DNA of 36,213 nucleotides, taken from assembly GCF_900580675.1 (NCBI RefSeq), contig NZ_UTBG01000111.1, positions 1 through 36,213 on the forward strand, in the 5' to 3' direction. The notes beneath the pieces were generated by a model. The model worked only from the letters and a program-made list of their open reading frames with translations, made no database searches and was not told the origin of the DNA. Shown here piece after piece: positions 20,624-33,792 of this stretch. Made by a program: the position numbers and the translations under genes. This DNA comes from Pseudomonas viridiflava (GTDB taxonomy: Bacteria > Pseudomonadota > Gammaproteobacteria > Pseudomonadales > Pseudomonadaceae). Numbering within the stretch: the stretch's first letter is position 1; each line of letters begins with the position of its first letter.

Positions 20624-20995
20624 CTACTTAGGCTTCTTGGTACCGTACTTCGAACGACCCTGGTTACGACCTTTAACGCCGGAAGTATCCAAGGAGCCGC
20701 GTACGGTGTGATAACGAACACCTGGCAAGTCTTTTACACGACCGCCGCGGATCAGTACCACGCTGTGCTCTTGCAGGTTGTGGCCTTCACCGCCGATGTA
20801 CGAGGAAACCTCGAAACCGTTGGTCAGGCGCACACGGCATACTTTACGCAGTGCCGAGTTAGGTTTTTTCGGCGTAGTGGTATACACGCGAGTGCATACG
20901 CCACGACGTTGCGGGCAGTTCTGCAGCGCAGGTACGTCGGATTTCTCGACGATACGCTTACGCGGCTGACGTACCAGCTGGTTGATAGTTGCCAT
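20624..20995 (-). CDS. rpsL: 30S ribosomal protein S12 (uS12)
   Basis: A 123-residue decoding-centre protein. The two streptomycin-sensitivity loops are wild type: [10 protein letters not shown] with K43, and [13 protein letters not shown] with K88. The aspartate next to K88 is the usual methylthiolation site. It is the first gene of the str operon, about 85 bases downstream of a good promoter, with a hairpin in the leader. Confidence 0.98.
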   Translation of the reverse strand: MATINQLVRQPRKRIVEKSDVPALQNCPQRRGVCTRVYTTTPKKPNSALRKVCRVRLTNGFEVSSYIGGEGHNLQEHSVVLIRGGRVKDLPGVRYHTVRGSLDTSGVKGRNQGRSKYGTKKPK

Positions 20996-21048
20996 CTACT
21001 AGCTCCACTGTTGTCTTGCGACGCTATTGTCTTGCAAGAAAAGCAAAA

Positions 21049-21070
21049 TGGCAGGAACGAATTCCCGCCA
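21049..21070 (-). other. Hairpin in the rpsL leader, possible attenuator
   Basis: A 9-bp stem with one G-U pair (minus-strand arms TGGCGGGAA and TTCCTGCCA) and a TTCG tetraloop lies between the predicted promoter and rpsL. It is followed by TTTTGCTTTTC. The form resembles a weak intrinsic terminator, so it could attenuate the str operon, or it could only stabilise the mRNA. Confidence 0.5.
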
Positions 21071-21086
21071 AATTTAGGGGTACAAG

Positions 21087-21115
21087 AGTCTAAAGAGGAT
21101 CTCGCCCCCAGTCAA
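21087..21115 (-). promoter_or_regulatory. Predicted sigma-70 promoter of the str operon (rpsL-tuf)
   Basis: TTGACT (21110-21115) and TAGACT (21087-21092) on the minus strand are exactly 17 bases apart in the rpoC-rpsL gap. The -35 box overlaps the end of a composite stem-loop (21113-21164: outer 7-bp CAAGGCA/TGCCTTG, inner 6-bp GCCCCG/CGGGGC) that lacks a U tract. Confidence 0.7.
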
Positions 21116-21211
21116 GGCAAGGCCCCGACCTCCCCTCTCATCGAACCGGGGCAAAACTGCCTTGATCCGACGAATGGGGCTGCCAGGGCCCAGACTTATT
21201 TAACGCAGAAC

Positions 21212-24200
21212 TCAGTTACCGCTTGAGTTCAGCGCTTCGGTCAGTGCAGCTTCCACTTCACTGGCGCTTACGCGCAGCGGCTTGTCAGCATCACGGCGGC
21301 GCTTGCGCTCGCTGTGGTAAGCCAAACCGGTACCTGCCGGGATCAGACGACCCACGACCACGTTTTCTTTCAGGCCGCGCAGGTAGTCGCGCTTGCCGGT
21401 AACCGCTGCTTCGGTCAGTACACGAGTGGTCTCCTGGAAGGAGGCCGCCGAGATGAACGACTCAGTGGACAACGACGCCTTGGTGATACCCAGCAACACA
21501 CGAGTGAACTTGGAGACGAATTTCTCGTCGCCAGCCAGACGCTCGTTCTCTACCAGTACGTGAGTCAGTTCCATCTGGTCGCCCTTGATGAAACTCGAAT
21601 CGCCGGATTCAGCGATTTCAACTTTACGCAGCATCTGACGCAGGATGGTCTCGATGTGCTTATCGTTGATCTTCACGCCCTGCAGACGGTAAACGTCCTG
21701 GATCTCGTTAACGATGTACTTGGCCAACGCACTCACACCCAGCAGACGCAGGATGTCGTGTGGATCGCTCGGGCCGTCGGAGATAACTTCGCCGCGGTTT
21801 ACCTGTTCGCCTTCGAAGACGTTCAGGTGACGCCACTTCGGAATCAGCTCTTCGTACGGATCGCTACCGTCGTTCGGGGTAATGACCAGACGGCGCTTGC
21901 CTTTGGTTTCTTTACCGAACGCGATGGTGCCGCTGACTTCAGCCAGAATCGACGCTTCTTTCGGACGACGCGCTTCGAACAAGTCGGCAACACGCGGCAG
22001 ACCACCGGTGATGTCACGGGTCTTCGAAGTTTCTTGCGGGATACGCGCGATAACATCACCGATCGCGATCTTCGCACCATCCGCTACACCGACCAGGGCG
22101 TTGGCTGGCAGGAAGTACTGAGCGATTACGTCAGTGCCTGGCAGCAACAAGTCCTTGCCGTTGTCATCGACCATCTTAACGGCAGGACGGATGTCTTTAC
22201 CGGCAGCTGGACGATCTTTAGCGTCGAGTACTTCAATGTTGGTCATACCGGTCAATTCGTCAGTCTGACGCTTGATCGTGATGCCTTCTTCCATGCCCAC
22301 GTAGGTCACGGTACCTTTCATTTCGGTAACGATTGGGTGAGTGTGCGGATCCCACTTGGCCACGATTGCGCCAGCGTCGACCTTGTCACCCTCTTTAACC
22401 GAAATCACAGCACCGTACGGCAGCTTGTAACGCTCACGTTCACGACCGTAGTCATCAGCGATTGCCAGCTCACCGGAACGGGACACAGCAACCAAGCAGC
22501 CATCCACTCGCTCAACGTGCTTCAGGTTGTGCAGACGGACGGTACCGCCATTCTTCACCTGAACGCTGTCGGCTGCAGAGGTCCGGCTTGCCGCACCACC
22601 GATGTGGAACGTACGCATGGTCAGCTGGGTACCCGGCTCACCGATGGACTGGGCAGCGATAACGCCGACCGCTTCACCGATGTTCACCTGGTGACCACGA
22701 GCCAAGTCACGGCCGTAGCACTTGGCACAAATGCCGTAGCGGGTTTCGCAGCTGATCGGCGAGCGAACAATCACTTCGTCGATACTGTTGAGTTCGATGA
22801 ACTCGACCCACTTCTCGTCTACCAGGGTGCCGGCAGGAACGATAATTTCCTCGGTACCTGGCTTGAATACGTCACGGGCGATTACTCGACCCAGTACGCG
22901 CTCACCCAACGGCTCTACAACGTCGCCGCCTTCGATGTGCGGAGTCATCAGCAGACCGTGTTCGGTACCGCAGTCAACTTCAGTCACAACCAAGTCTTGC
23001 GCAACGTCTACCAGACGACGAGTCAGGTAACCGGAGTTAGCGGTTTTCAACGCGGTATCCGCCAGACCTTTACGAGCACCGTGAGTGGAGATGAAGTACT
23101 GAAGTACGCTCAAACCTTCACGGAAGTTCGCAGTAATCGGCGTTTCGATGATGGAACCGTCCGGCTTGGCCATCAGGCCACGCATACCGGCGAGCTGACG
23201 GATCTGCGCAGCAGAACCCCGTGCGCCCGAGTCGGCCATCATGTACATCGAGTTGAACGACTCTTGATCGACTTCTACACCATGACGGTCGATAACCTTC
23301 TCTTTCGAGAGGTTAGCCATCATCGCCTTCGACACTTCGTCGTTGGCCTTGGACCAAAGGTCGATCACTTTGTTGTACTTCTCGCCCTGAGTTACCAGGC
23401 CGGAGGCGTACTGACTTTCGATTTCTTTCACTTCATCGGTAGCAGCACTGATGATCTGAGCTTTTTCATCCGGGATAACGAAGTCGTTAACACCGATGGA
23501 AACGCCGGAAATGGTCGAATAAGCAAAACCGGTGTACATCAACTGGTCAGCGAAGATCACGGTCTCTTTCAAACCAACCACGCGGTAGCACTGGTTGATC
23601 AGCTTGGAGATCGCCTTTTTCTTCATTGGCAGGTTGACGACATCGTACGACAGACCTTTTGGCACAACCTGGTACAACAAGGCACGGCCGACAGTGGTGT
23701 CGACAATACGAACGTTGCTCACGCTGCCGCCGTCACGGTCGTTGACGGTTTCGTGGATACGCACTTTGACCTTGGCATGCAATGCGGCTTCGCCGGCACG
23801 GAACACACGGTCAACTTCCTGCAGATCCGCGAACACACGACCTTCGCCTTTGGCGTTGATCGCTTCACGAGTCATGTAGTACAGACCCAATACAACGTCC
23901 TGCGACGGAACGATGATTGGCTCACCGTTGGCTGGCGACAGAATGTTGTTGGTCGACATCATCAACGCACGCGCTTCCAACTGGGCTTCCAGTGTCAGCG
24001 GTACGTGCACGGCCATTTGGTCGCCGTCGAAGTCGGCGTTGTACGCAGCACAGACCAGAGGGTGCAGCTGGATAGCCTTACCTTCGATCAGTACCGGTTC
24101 AAACGCCTGGATACCCAGACGGTGAAGGGTCGGTGCACGGTTGAGGAGAACCGGGTGTTCGCGAATCACTTCAGCGAGAACGTCCCAAACCTCTGGCAGT

Positions 24201-25411
24201 TCGCGCTCGACCATTTTCTTGGCCGCTTTGATGGTGGTCGCGAGACCGCGCATTTCCAGCTTGCCGAAGATGAACGGCTTGAACAGCTCGAGTGCCATCT
24301 TCTTAGGCAGACCGCACTGGTGCAGACGCAGGGTCGGGCCTACGGTAATTACCGAACGACCGGAGTAGTCAACACGCTTACCGAGCAAGTTCTGACGGAA
24401 ACGACCTTGCTTACCCTTGATCATGTCAGCCAAGGATTTCAGAGGACGCTTGTTCGAACCCGTGATAGCGCGGCCACGACGACCGTTGTCGAGCAGTGCA
24501 TCGACAGCTTCCTGCAACATACGCTTTTCGTTGCGCACGATGATGTCCGGTGCGGACAGATCAAGCAGGCGCTTCAAGCGGTTGTTACGGTTGATCACGC
24601 GGCGGTACAGGTCGTTGAGGTCGGACGTCGCGAAACGACCACCGTCCAACGGTACCAGCGGACGCAGGTCTGGCGGCAGAACCGGCAGAACGGTCAGCAC
24701 CATCCACTCTGGCAAGTTGCCGGAACCCTGGAAGGCTTCCATCAACTTCAGACGCTTGGACAGCTTCTTGATCTTGGTTTCGGAGTTGGTTTGCGGAATT
24801 TCTTCACGCAGACGGCCAATCTCGTGTTCCAGGTCGATAGCGTGCAGCAGCTCGCGGACAGCTTCGGCACCCATGCGGGCATCGAAATCGTCGCCGAACT
24901 CTTCCAGCGCTTCGAAGTACTGCTCGTCGTTCAGCAGCTGACCTTTTTCAAGGGTGGTCATGCCTGGGTCGATAACGACATAGCTCTCGAAGTAGAGAAC
25001 GCGTTCGATATCACGCAGGGTCATGTCCATCAGCAAGCCGATGCGGGACGGCAGCGATTTCAGGAACCAGATGTGGGCAACCGGCGAAGCCAGCTCGATG
25101 TGCGCCATGCGCTCACGACGAACCTTGGCCAGCGCGACTTCAACGCCGCACTTCTCGCAGATCACACCACGGTGCTTCAAGCGCTTGTACTTACCGCACA
25201 GGCACTCGTAATCCTTTACCGGGCCAAAGATCTTGGCGCAGAACAGGCCGTCACGTTCAGGTTTGAACGTACGGTAGTTAATGGTTTCCGGCTTTTTAAC
25301 TTCACCGAACGACCACGAACGGATCATCTCAGGCGATGCCAACCCAATACGGATGGCGTCGAACTCTTCGACTTGACCCTGGTTTTTCAGCAAATTCAGT
25401 AGGTCTTTCAA
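21212..25411 (-). CDS. rpoC: RNA polymerase beta' subunit, TTG start
   Basis: A 1399-residue catalytic subunit. I chose the TTG as start: AGGAGG lies 7 bases upstream and the frame upstream is unlike beta'. The choice gives E. coli numbering: zinc cysteines C70, C72, C85 and C88, and NADFDGD at 458-464 with the Mg-binding aspartates D460, D462 and D464. The bridge-helix, trigger-loop and second-zinc regions ([20 protein letters not shown]) are present. It is 63 bases after rpoB. I saw no classical terminator behind it, only the stem-loop that overlaps the str promoter. Confidence 0.97.
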   Translation of the reverse strand: MKDLLNLLKNQGQVEEFDAIRIGLASPEMIRSWSFGEVKKPETINYRTFKPERDGLFCAKIFGPVKDYECLCGKYKRLKHRGVICEKCGVEVALAKVRRERMAHIELASPVAHIWFLKSLPSRIGLLMDMTLRDIERVLYFESYVVIDPGMTTLEKGQLLNDEQYFEALEEFGDDFDARMGAEAVRELLHAIDLEHEIGRLREEIPQTNSETKIKKLSKRLKLMEAFQGSGNLPEWMVLTVLPVLPPDLRPLVPLDGGRFATSDLNDLYRRVINRNNRLKRLLDLSAPDIIVRNEKRMLQEAVDALLDNGRRGRAITGSNKRPLKSLADMIKGKQGRFRQNLLGKRVDYSGRSVITVGPTLRLHQCGLPKKMALELFKPFIFGKLEMRGLATTIKAAKKMVERELPEVWDVLAEVIREHPVLLNRAPTLHRLGIQAFEPVLIEGKAIQLHPLVCAAYNADFDGDQMAVHVPLTLEAQLEARALMMSTNNILSPANGEPIIVPSQDVVLGLYYMTREAINAKGEGRVFADLQEVDRVFRAGEAALHAKVKVRIHETVNDRDGGSVSNVRIVDTTVGRALLYQVVPKGLSYDVVNLPMKKKAISKLINQCYRVVGLKETVIFADQLMYTGFAYSTISGVSIGVNDFVIPDEKAQIISAATDEVKEIESQYASGLVTQGEKYNKVIDLWSKANDEVSKAMMANLSKEKVIDRHGVEVDQESFNSMYMMADSGARGSAAQIRQLAGMRGLMAKPDGSIIETPITANFREGLSVLQYFISTHGARKGLADTALKTANSGYLTRRLVDVAQDLVVTEVDCGTEHGLLMTPHIEGGDVVEPLGERVLGRVIARDVFKPGTEEIIVPAGTLVDEKWVEFIELNSIDEVIVRSPISCETRYGICAKCYGRDLARGHQVNIGEAVGVIAAQSIGEPGTQLTMRTFHIGGAASRTSAADSVQVKNGGTVRLHNLKHVERVDGCLVAVSRSGELAIADDYGRERERYKLPYGAVISVKEGDKVDAGAIVAKWDPHTHPIVTEMKGTVTYVGMEEGITIKRQTDELTGMTNIEVLDAKDRPAAGKDIRPAVKMVDDNGKDLLLPGTDVIAQYFLPANALVGVADGAKIAIGDVIARIPQETSKTRDITGGLPRVADLFEARRPKEASILAEVSGTIAFGKETKGKRRLVITPNDGSDPYEELIPKWRHLNVFEGEQVNRGEVISDGPSDPHDILRLLGVSALAKYIVNEIQDVYRLQGVKINDKHIETILRQMLRKVEIAESGDSSFIKGDQMELTHVLVENERLAGDEKFVSKFTRVLLGITKASLSTESFISAASFQETTRVLTEAAVTGKRDYLRGLKENVVVGRLIPAGTGLAYHSERKRRRDADKPLRVSASEVEAALTEALNSSGN

Positions 25412-25474
25412 GGCCTTTCCTCCTGGCGGAGCAGAGAGCGGGCTAACGGCCCCGCTCTCGATTCGCGTCACGTG

Positions 25475-29548
<4,074 letters not shown>

Positions 29549-29611
29549 CAGCGTTCCCCAGCTTGGTCACCTGCTTGTTTGGCCCCTCCGACGGGAGCAG
29601 CCAGAAAATCT

Positions 29612-29631
29612 TGCAAACCCCATGGTTTGCA
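29612..29631 (-). other. Hairpin in the rplL-rpoB gap, nearer rpoB
   Basis: A perfect 8-bp stem (TGCAAACC with GGTTTGCA) and a 4-base loop lie 64 bases before rpoB. In E. coli this gap holds an attenuator and an RNase III site. This element may play a processing role, which is inference. Confidence 0.5.
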
Positions 29632-29691
29632 CCACCGCTTCGGGTGGCTACAGCGCGTTAATGGCGGCGACCGAGTCGACAGCCAAGAACG

Positions 29692-29720
29692 GAAAAAGGC
29701 CGGTGGCAAGAGCCACCAGC
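29692..29720 (-). terminator. Attenuator-like terminator between rplL and rpoB
   Basis: A 9-bp stem with one wobble pair (minus-strand arms GCTGGTGGC and GCCACCGGC) and a 4-base loop is followed by CTTTTTCC. It lies about 48 bases past the rplL stop. Partial termination here would make more L7/L12 than beta, as known for the E. coli attenuator at the same place. Confidence 0.7.
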
Positions 29721-29767
29721 CATCAGCCTTCAGCTTAACGCTTGGGCTGGAGACGCAAAGTCGATGC

Positions 29768-30133
29768 TTACTTCAGCTCGACTTTAGCGCCTGCTTCTTC
29801 CAGAGTAGCTTTGGCTTTGTCAGCTGCGTCTTTCGACACTGCTTCCAGAACCTGGGCAGGAGCGCCGTCAACTACAGCCTTGGCTTCTTTCAGGCCCAGA
29901 CCGGTCAGTTCACGTACTGCCTTGATCACGTTTACTTTCTTCTCGCCAGCTTCCAGCAGCATGACGTTGAATTCGGTTTGCTCTTCAGCAGCAACAGCAG
30001 CAACAGCTGGGCCAGCGGAAGCAGCGGCAGCGGAAACGCCGAATTTTTCTTCGAAAGCTTTGATCAGCTCAACAACCTGCAGAACCGACATTTCAGCTAC
30101 GGCGTTGAGGATATCGTCTTGGGAGATAGACAT
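29768..30133 (-). CDS. rplL: 50S ribosomal protein L7/L12 (bL12)
   Basis: A 121-residue stalk protein. The N-terminal dimerisation helices (1-32) lead to an alanine-rich hinge, [18 protein letters not shown]. The C-terminal factor-binding domain (about 52-121) has [20 protein letters not shown]. It is present in several copies per ribosome, which fits the attenuator behind it. It is 78 bases after rplJ. Confidence 0.98.
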   Translation of the reverse strand: MSISQDDILNAVAEMSVLQVVELIKAFEEKFGVSAAAASAGPAVAAVAAEEQTEFNVMLLEAGEKKVNVIKAVRELTGLGLKEAKAVVDGAPAQVLEAVSKDAADKAKATLEEAGAKVELK

Positions 30134-30211
30134 TGCTGTATTTCCTGAATTGGGGGACGGCCTACGCGGCCATCGAAATAAACAAAAAAACGCGAGAGAG
30201 GTTGCTCAGCC

Positions 30212-30712
30212 TTAGGCTGCTGCAGCTTCTTTTTGCTCGCGAACTGCGGCCAGAGTACGAGCCAACTTGCTGGTAGCGCCTTGAATCACGCTCATCAGCT
30301 GAGAAATAGCTTCGTTACGGGTCGGCAGTGTTGCCAGTACGTCGATTTGGTTAGCTGCGAGGAACTTGCCCTCGAACGCAGCTGCCTTGATCTCGAACTT
30401 ATCCTGACCCTTGGCGAATTCCTTGAACAAACGAGCAGCAGCGCCCGGGTGATCTTTGGAGAACGCAATCAGGGTCGGGCCGGTGAACACGTCGTTGAGG
30501 ACACTGTATTCAGTGTCAGCAACAGCGCGCTTGAGCAGGGTATTACGTACAACACGTACGTATACGCCAGCTTCACGAGCCTCTTTACGGAGTCCGGTCA
30601 TAGCGCTTACTGTCACACCACGGGCATCAGCCACGACAGCGGACAGAGCAGCTTTGGCAGCCTCGTTGACTTCAGCGACGATGGCCTTCTTGTCTTCGAG
30701 ATTAATTGCCAC
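30212..30712 (-). CDS. rplJ: 50S ribosomal protein L10 (uL10), GTG start
   Basis: A 166-residue stalk-base protein. It binds 23S rRNA through its N-terminal domain and L7/L12 dimers through the C-terminal helix ([16 protein letters not shown]). The start is GTG, with AGGAG 8 bases upstream. In E. coli the L10-L12 complex represses its own leader, and a leader of that type lies directly upstream here. Confidence 0.97.
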   Translation of the reverse strand: MAINLEDKKAIVAEVNEAAKAALSAVVADARGVTVSAMTGLRKEAREAGVYVRVVRNTLLKRAVADTEYSVLNDVFTGPTLIAFSKDHPGAAARLFKEFAKGQDKFEIKAAAFEGKFLAANQIDVLATLPTRNEAISQLMSVIQGATSKLARTLAAVREQKEAAAA

Positions 30713-30724
30713 GGGTTAAACTCC

Positions 30725-30865
30725 TGCTTGTTACCGTTTCATCTGGCCGAAGCCGGATGTCGTTTTGGTGTCTGATTCGGTAAGGAACCGGGAGCACCAT
30801 CTGCGTAGGCTTGTGGTTTAAGACTTTCGCCGCCTACGGTCTTGGATAGCCCCCGCCAGGCAGGG
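30725..30865 (-). promoter_or_regulatory. L10 leader, autoregulatory mRNA element of rplJ-rplL
   Basis: The minus strand carries the conserved core of bacterial L10 leaders. CGTAGGC (from 30838 down) pairs with GCCTACG (30804-30810), and between them is GGCGAAAGTC plus TTAAACCAC, the kink-turn-like binding part; AGATGGTGCTCCCGG follows. Binding of L10-(L12)n here is known to repress translation in E. coli. The outer limits are approximate. Confidence 0.8.
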
Positions 30866-30880
30866 ACCCCAATTTTTTCA

Positions 30881-30904
30881 ATTGGCGCAATCGCTTGCGC
30901 CAAT
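30881..30904 (-). other. Perfect hairpin just after rplA
   Basis: A 10-bp stem, ATTGGCGCAA with TTGCGCCAAT, and a 4-base loop start 7 bases past the rplA stop codon. No U tract follows; instead AATTGAAAAAATT, itself an inverted repeat. It may protect the rplKA 3' end, serve as a processing site, or adjust read-through into rplJ. Confidence 0.5.
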
Positions 30905-30911
30905 GTGTGTC

Positions 30912-31607
30912 TTATACGTCCAGCGAGCCTTGGTCGATGACCAGACCTGGGCCCATAGTGGTGCTCAGGGTAACGCGCTTGACGTAGATACCTTTCGAGG
31001 AAGCTGGCTTGATACGCTTCAGATCAGCGATCAGGGCTTCAACGTTTTCCTTCAGCTTGACGGCATCAAAGCCGACTTTGCCAACGGAGGTGTGAATGAT
31101 GCCGTTTTTGTCGGTGCGATAACGAACCTGACCAGCCTTGGCGTTTTTAACCGCGGTAGCTACGTCTGGGGTTACGGTGCCGACTTTAGGGTTAGGCATC
31201 AGACCACGTGGACCAAGGATCTGACCCAACTGACCTACAACGCGCATTGCATCCGGGGAAGCAATAACTACGTCATAGTTCAAGTCGCCGCCTTTCATTT
31301 CGGCAGCCAGGTCGTCCATGCCAACGCGATCGGCGCCGGCGGCCAGAGCAGCTTCAGCTGCAGGGCCTTGGGTGAAGACAGCAACACGTACAGTCTTGCC
31401 AGTACCGTGTGGCAGCACAGTAGCGCTACGAACGACCTGGTCGGATTTACGCGGGTCAACACCCAGGTTCACAGCAACGTCAACGGACTCGCTGAACTTG
31501 ACAGTCGACAGCTCGGTCAGCAGGGCAGCGGCGTCTACAAAGTTGTAGGCCTTGCCTGCTTCGATTTTGCCGGCGATAGCCTTTTGGCGCTTGGTCAGCT
31601 TAGCCAT
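30912..31607 (-). CDS. rplA: 50S ribosomal protein L1 (uL1)
   Basis: A 231-residue protein of the mobile L1 stalk that helps release deacylated tRNA. It has [20 protein letters not shown] at the start and the signature [19 protein letters not shown]. In E. coli L1 represses the rplKA mRNA. Its ATG shares one base with the rplK stop codon (TAATG). Confidence 0.98.
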
Positions 31608-32038
31608 TACACACCCTCCACGTTAAGGCCCATGCTACGAGCAGAACCGGCGATGGTACGCACGGCTGCATCCATATCAGCTGCAGTCAGATCCGCGTTT
31701 TTGGTTTTCGCGATTTCTTCCAGCTGAGCACGAGTCACAGTGCCGACTTTAACGGTGTTAGGACGAGCGGAACCGCTAGTCAGACCAGCAGCTTTCTTCA
31801 ACAGAACCGAAGCCGGGGTCGACTTGGTTTCGAAAGTAAAGCTACGGTCGCTGTATACAGTGATGATCACTGGAGTCGGCAGACCTGGCTCAAGACCCTG
31901 AGTACGGGCGTTGAAGGCCTTGCAGAATTCCATGATGTTCACGCCGTGCTGACCCAGAGCTGGACCGACGGGTGGGCTAGGGTTGGCCTGAGCGGCCTTC
32001 ACTTGCAGCTTGATGTAAGCGGTAATCTTCTTGGCCAT
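31607..32038 (-). CDS. rplK: 50S ribosomal protein L11 (uL11)
   Basis: A 143-residue protein of the GTPase-associated centre. The proline-rich N-terminal domain ([20 protein letters not shown]) forms the thiostrepton site and is needed to activate RelA; the C-terminal domain binds 23S rRNA. The frame is open four codons further up, but [13 protein letters not shown] is the family start. A terminator separates it from nusG, so a promoter is expected in the 75 bases upstream; I could not place good hexamers. Confidence 0.97.
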
Positions 32039-32110
32039 GAGGCACTCCAATTACGGGTTCGAACGCCTCGAAAGGCTCCCCGGTTACTTGCGCGTTTATC
32101 CCAGTGACGA

Positions 32111-32140
32111 CAAAACCCCACAGCCTAAGGCTGCGGGGTT
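32111..32140 (-). terminator. Terminator of secE-nusG
   Basis: A 12-bp stem with one G-U pair (minus-strand arms AACCCCGCAGCC and GGCTGTGGGGTT) and a 3-base loop is followed by TTG. It starts 15 bases past the nusG stop and separates secE-nusG from rplKA. Confidence 0.85.
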
Positions 32141-32155
32141 GGGATGCTTGCTCAG

Positions 32156-32689
32156 CTAGACCTTCTCGACCTGGCTGAACTCCAACTCTACCGGAGTAGA
32201 GCGACCGAAAATGAGCACTGCCACTTGGATCCGGCTCTTTTCGTAGTTAACTTCTTCGACGGTGCCGTTGAAATCAGCGAACGGACCATCTGTGACACGA
32301 ACAACCTCACCCGGCTCGAACAACGTCTTCGGCTTAGGCTTGTCGCTACCGTCAGCAACACGACGCAGAATTGCTTCTGCCTCTTTGTCAGTGATCGGAG
32401 CAGGCTTATCAGCGGTACCGCCGATGAAACCCATGACGCGAGGAGTGTCCTTGACCAAGTGCCAAGTACCTTCGTTCATGTCCATCTGTACCAGCACATA
32501 GCCAGGGAAGAACTTGCGTTCACTCTTACGCTTCTGGCCATTCCGCATTTCAACCACTTCTTCAGTGGGAACCAGAATTTCGCCGAAGCCATCTTCCATG
32601 CCTGCCAGCTTTACGCGCTCCAGCAAAGAGCGCATAACATGCTTCTCGTAACCCGAGTAAGCATGCACAACGTACCAACGCTTAGCCAC
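32156..32689 (-). CDS. nusG: Transcription termination/antitermination factor NusG
   Basis: A 177-residue factor. The NGN domain (about 1-120, [20 protein letters not shown] and [20 protein letters not shown]) binds polymerase. The C-terminal KOW domain (about 125-177, [20 protein letters not shown]) binds Rho or S10, coupling transcription to translation. It is 9 bases after secE. Confidence 0.98.
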   Translation of the reverse strand: MAKRWYVVHAYSGYEKHVMRSLLERVKLAGMEDGFGEILVPTEEVVEMRNGQKRKSERKFFPGYVLVQMDMNEGTWHLVKDTPRVMGFIGGTADKPAPITDKEAEAILRRVADGSDKPKPKTLFEPGEVVRVTDGPFADFNGTVEEVNYEKSRIQVAVLIFGRSTPVELEFSQVEKV

Positions 32690-32698
32690 GGGACACCC

Positions 32699-33067
32699 TT
32701 AGCCAACAATCAAGGAAACAAGCCAGCCGAGCAGGGAATCAAGCCCCCACAACAGCAACGCCATAACCAGAACAACAGCCACAACAATCAACGTGGTCTG
32801 CGTGGTTTCTTGGCGAGTCGGCCAAACGACTTTACGAATTTCGGTGCGAGCTTCCTTTACCAGGACCGCGAAAGACTTGCCTTTGGCAGTCTGCAGGCCT
32901 ACAAAGGCAGCTACAGCAGCAAGGGCGAGCAAAGCGAGAACGCGGTACAGGATCGGCGAAGCAGAGTAGTACTGATTGCCAACAACGCCTACGACCACCA
33001 ATGCGACTACAGCGAGCCACTTGACGAGATCGAAACGAGAGCTTTGAGCTTCAGCCTTAGGAGTCAT
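32699..33067 (-). CDS. secE: Protein translocase subunit SecE
   Basis: A 122-residue inner-membrane protein with three hydrophobic segments, at about 15-33, 40-58 and 90-115. The conserved amphipathic segment VKEARTEIRKVVWPTRQETT lies before the last one. It clamps and stabilises SecY. It starts 45 bases after the end of tRNA-Trp and 9 bases before nusG, so all three are probably on one transcript. Confidence 0.97.
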   Translation of the reverse strand: MTPKAEAQSSRFDLVKWLAVVALVVVGVVGNQYYSASPILYRVLALLALAAVAAFVGLQTAKGKSFAVLVKEARTEIRKVVWPTRQETTQTTLIVVAVVLVMALLLWGLDSLLGWLVSLIVG

Positions 33068-33112
33068 CTATGAAGATCCTGTGAAAAGAAAGCCAGACAC
33101 ACCACGTGAATC

Positions 33113-33188
33113 TGGCAGGTCAGGAGGGAATCGAACCCCCAACCTACGGTTTTGGAGACCGTCGCTCTGCCAATTGAGCTACTGACCT
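33113..33188 (-). tRNA. tRNA-Trp (anticodon CCA)
   Basis: A 76-base tRNA with the CCA end encoded. The acceptor stem is AGGTCAG/CTGACCT, the anticodon CCA is at 33153-33155, and the T loop is GGTTCGATTCC. It is the first gene behind the promoter at 33209-33237 and lies just upstream of secE-nusG, so it should be processed from their mRNA. Confidence 0.97.
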
Positions 33189-33208
33189 AAAACAAAATCA
33201 GGCCGACC

Positions 33209-33237
33209 ATTATGCAGGCCTGAAAAAGACTTTACAA
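33209..33237 (-). promoter_or_regulatory. Predicted sigma-70 promoter of tRNA-Trp-secE-nusG
   Basis: TTGTAA (33232-33237) and CATAAT (33209-33214) on the minus strand are 17 bases apart. The discriminator GGTCGGCC is GC-rich, the kind of sequence linked to stringent control of stable RNA promoters. Confidence 0.7.
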
Positions 33238-33317
33238 CAACCAACCCCACTAGACCTGAAATCATCTGACCGATAAGCCAGTTTCAAACCTATCAAGCCG
33301 AGGCAGCTGTTAAAACA

Positions 33318-33343
33318 AAGGCAGATATTTTCATATCTGCCTT
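33318..33343 (-). terminator. Terminator of the tRNA-Tyr/Gly/Thr operon
   Basis: A perfect 11-bp stem (AAGGCAGATAT with ATATCTGCCTT) with a GAAA tetraloop is followed on the minus strand by TGTTTTAAC. It begins 6 bases past the CCA end of tRNA-Thr. Confidence 0.85.
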
Positions 33344-33349
33344 GTTATA

Positions 33350-33425
33350 TGGAGCTCTTGAGCGGATTTGAACCGCTGACCTCACCCTTACCAAGGGTGT
33401 GCTCTACCAACTGAGCTACAAGAGC
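33350..33425 (-). tRNA. tRNA-Thr (anticodon GGT)
   Basis: A 76-base tRNA with encoded CCA, acceptor GCTCTTG/CAAGAGC, anticodon GGT at 33390-33392, and T loop GGTTCAAATCC. It is the last tRNA of the Tyr-Gly-Thr set. In P. aeruginosa and E. coli the next gene is tufB; here a terminator follows at once. Confidence 0.97.
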
Positions 33426-33451
33426 AAAACACCGTGCACAACCTGCAAACT

Positions 33452-33525
<74 letters not shown>

Positions 33526-33548
33526 GGAGCTTGCAGCTCACGCTAAAA

Positions 33549-33633
<85 letters not shown>

Positions 33634-33646
33634 TAAGCGAGCCGGC

Positions 33647-33674
33647 ATTCTACATCACGCCGGCCTTCTGTCAA
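33647..33674 (-). promoter_or_regulatory. Predicted proximal promoter (P2) of the tRNA operon
   Basis: A perfect TTGACA (33669-33674) and TAGAAT (33647-33652) are 16 bases apart on the minus strand, with the GC-rich discriminator GCCGGCTCGC. Directly upstream (about 33675-33700) lies an A/T-rich stretch, ATATTTTTAAATGAGAAAAT, that looks like an UP element for the alpha C-terminal domain. Confidence 0.8.
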
Positions 33675-33763
33675 GCATTTTCTCATTTAAAAATATGAGG
33701 TTAGCTGCGTTGACCTCGCTTCACACCAAAGGCCTTAAAGGTCTTCACTGCGAAGCGGGCGCC

Positions 33764-33792
33764 ATTCTATGCAAACTATTCGAGAGTTGCAA
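33764..33792 (-). promoter_or_regulatory. Predicted distal promoter (P1) of the tRNA operon
   Basis: TTGCAA (33787-33792) and TAGAAT (33764-33769) are 17 bases apart, followed by GGCGCCCGC. The -35 box lies inside the last codons of the upstream SPOR-domain gene. The -10 and discriminator resemble those of the proximal promoter. Confidence 0.55.

Noticed and set aside
21314..25402. Plus-strand open frame of 1362 codons opposite rpoC
   Set aside because: Same cause as at rpoB: codon-aligned antisense frame kept open by codon bias in the real gene.
32039..32110. Promoter directly upstream of rplK
   Set aside because: A promoter is expected behind the nusG terminator, but the best hexamer pairs I could place matched poorly or had wrong spacing, so none is listed.
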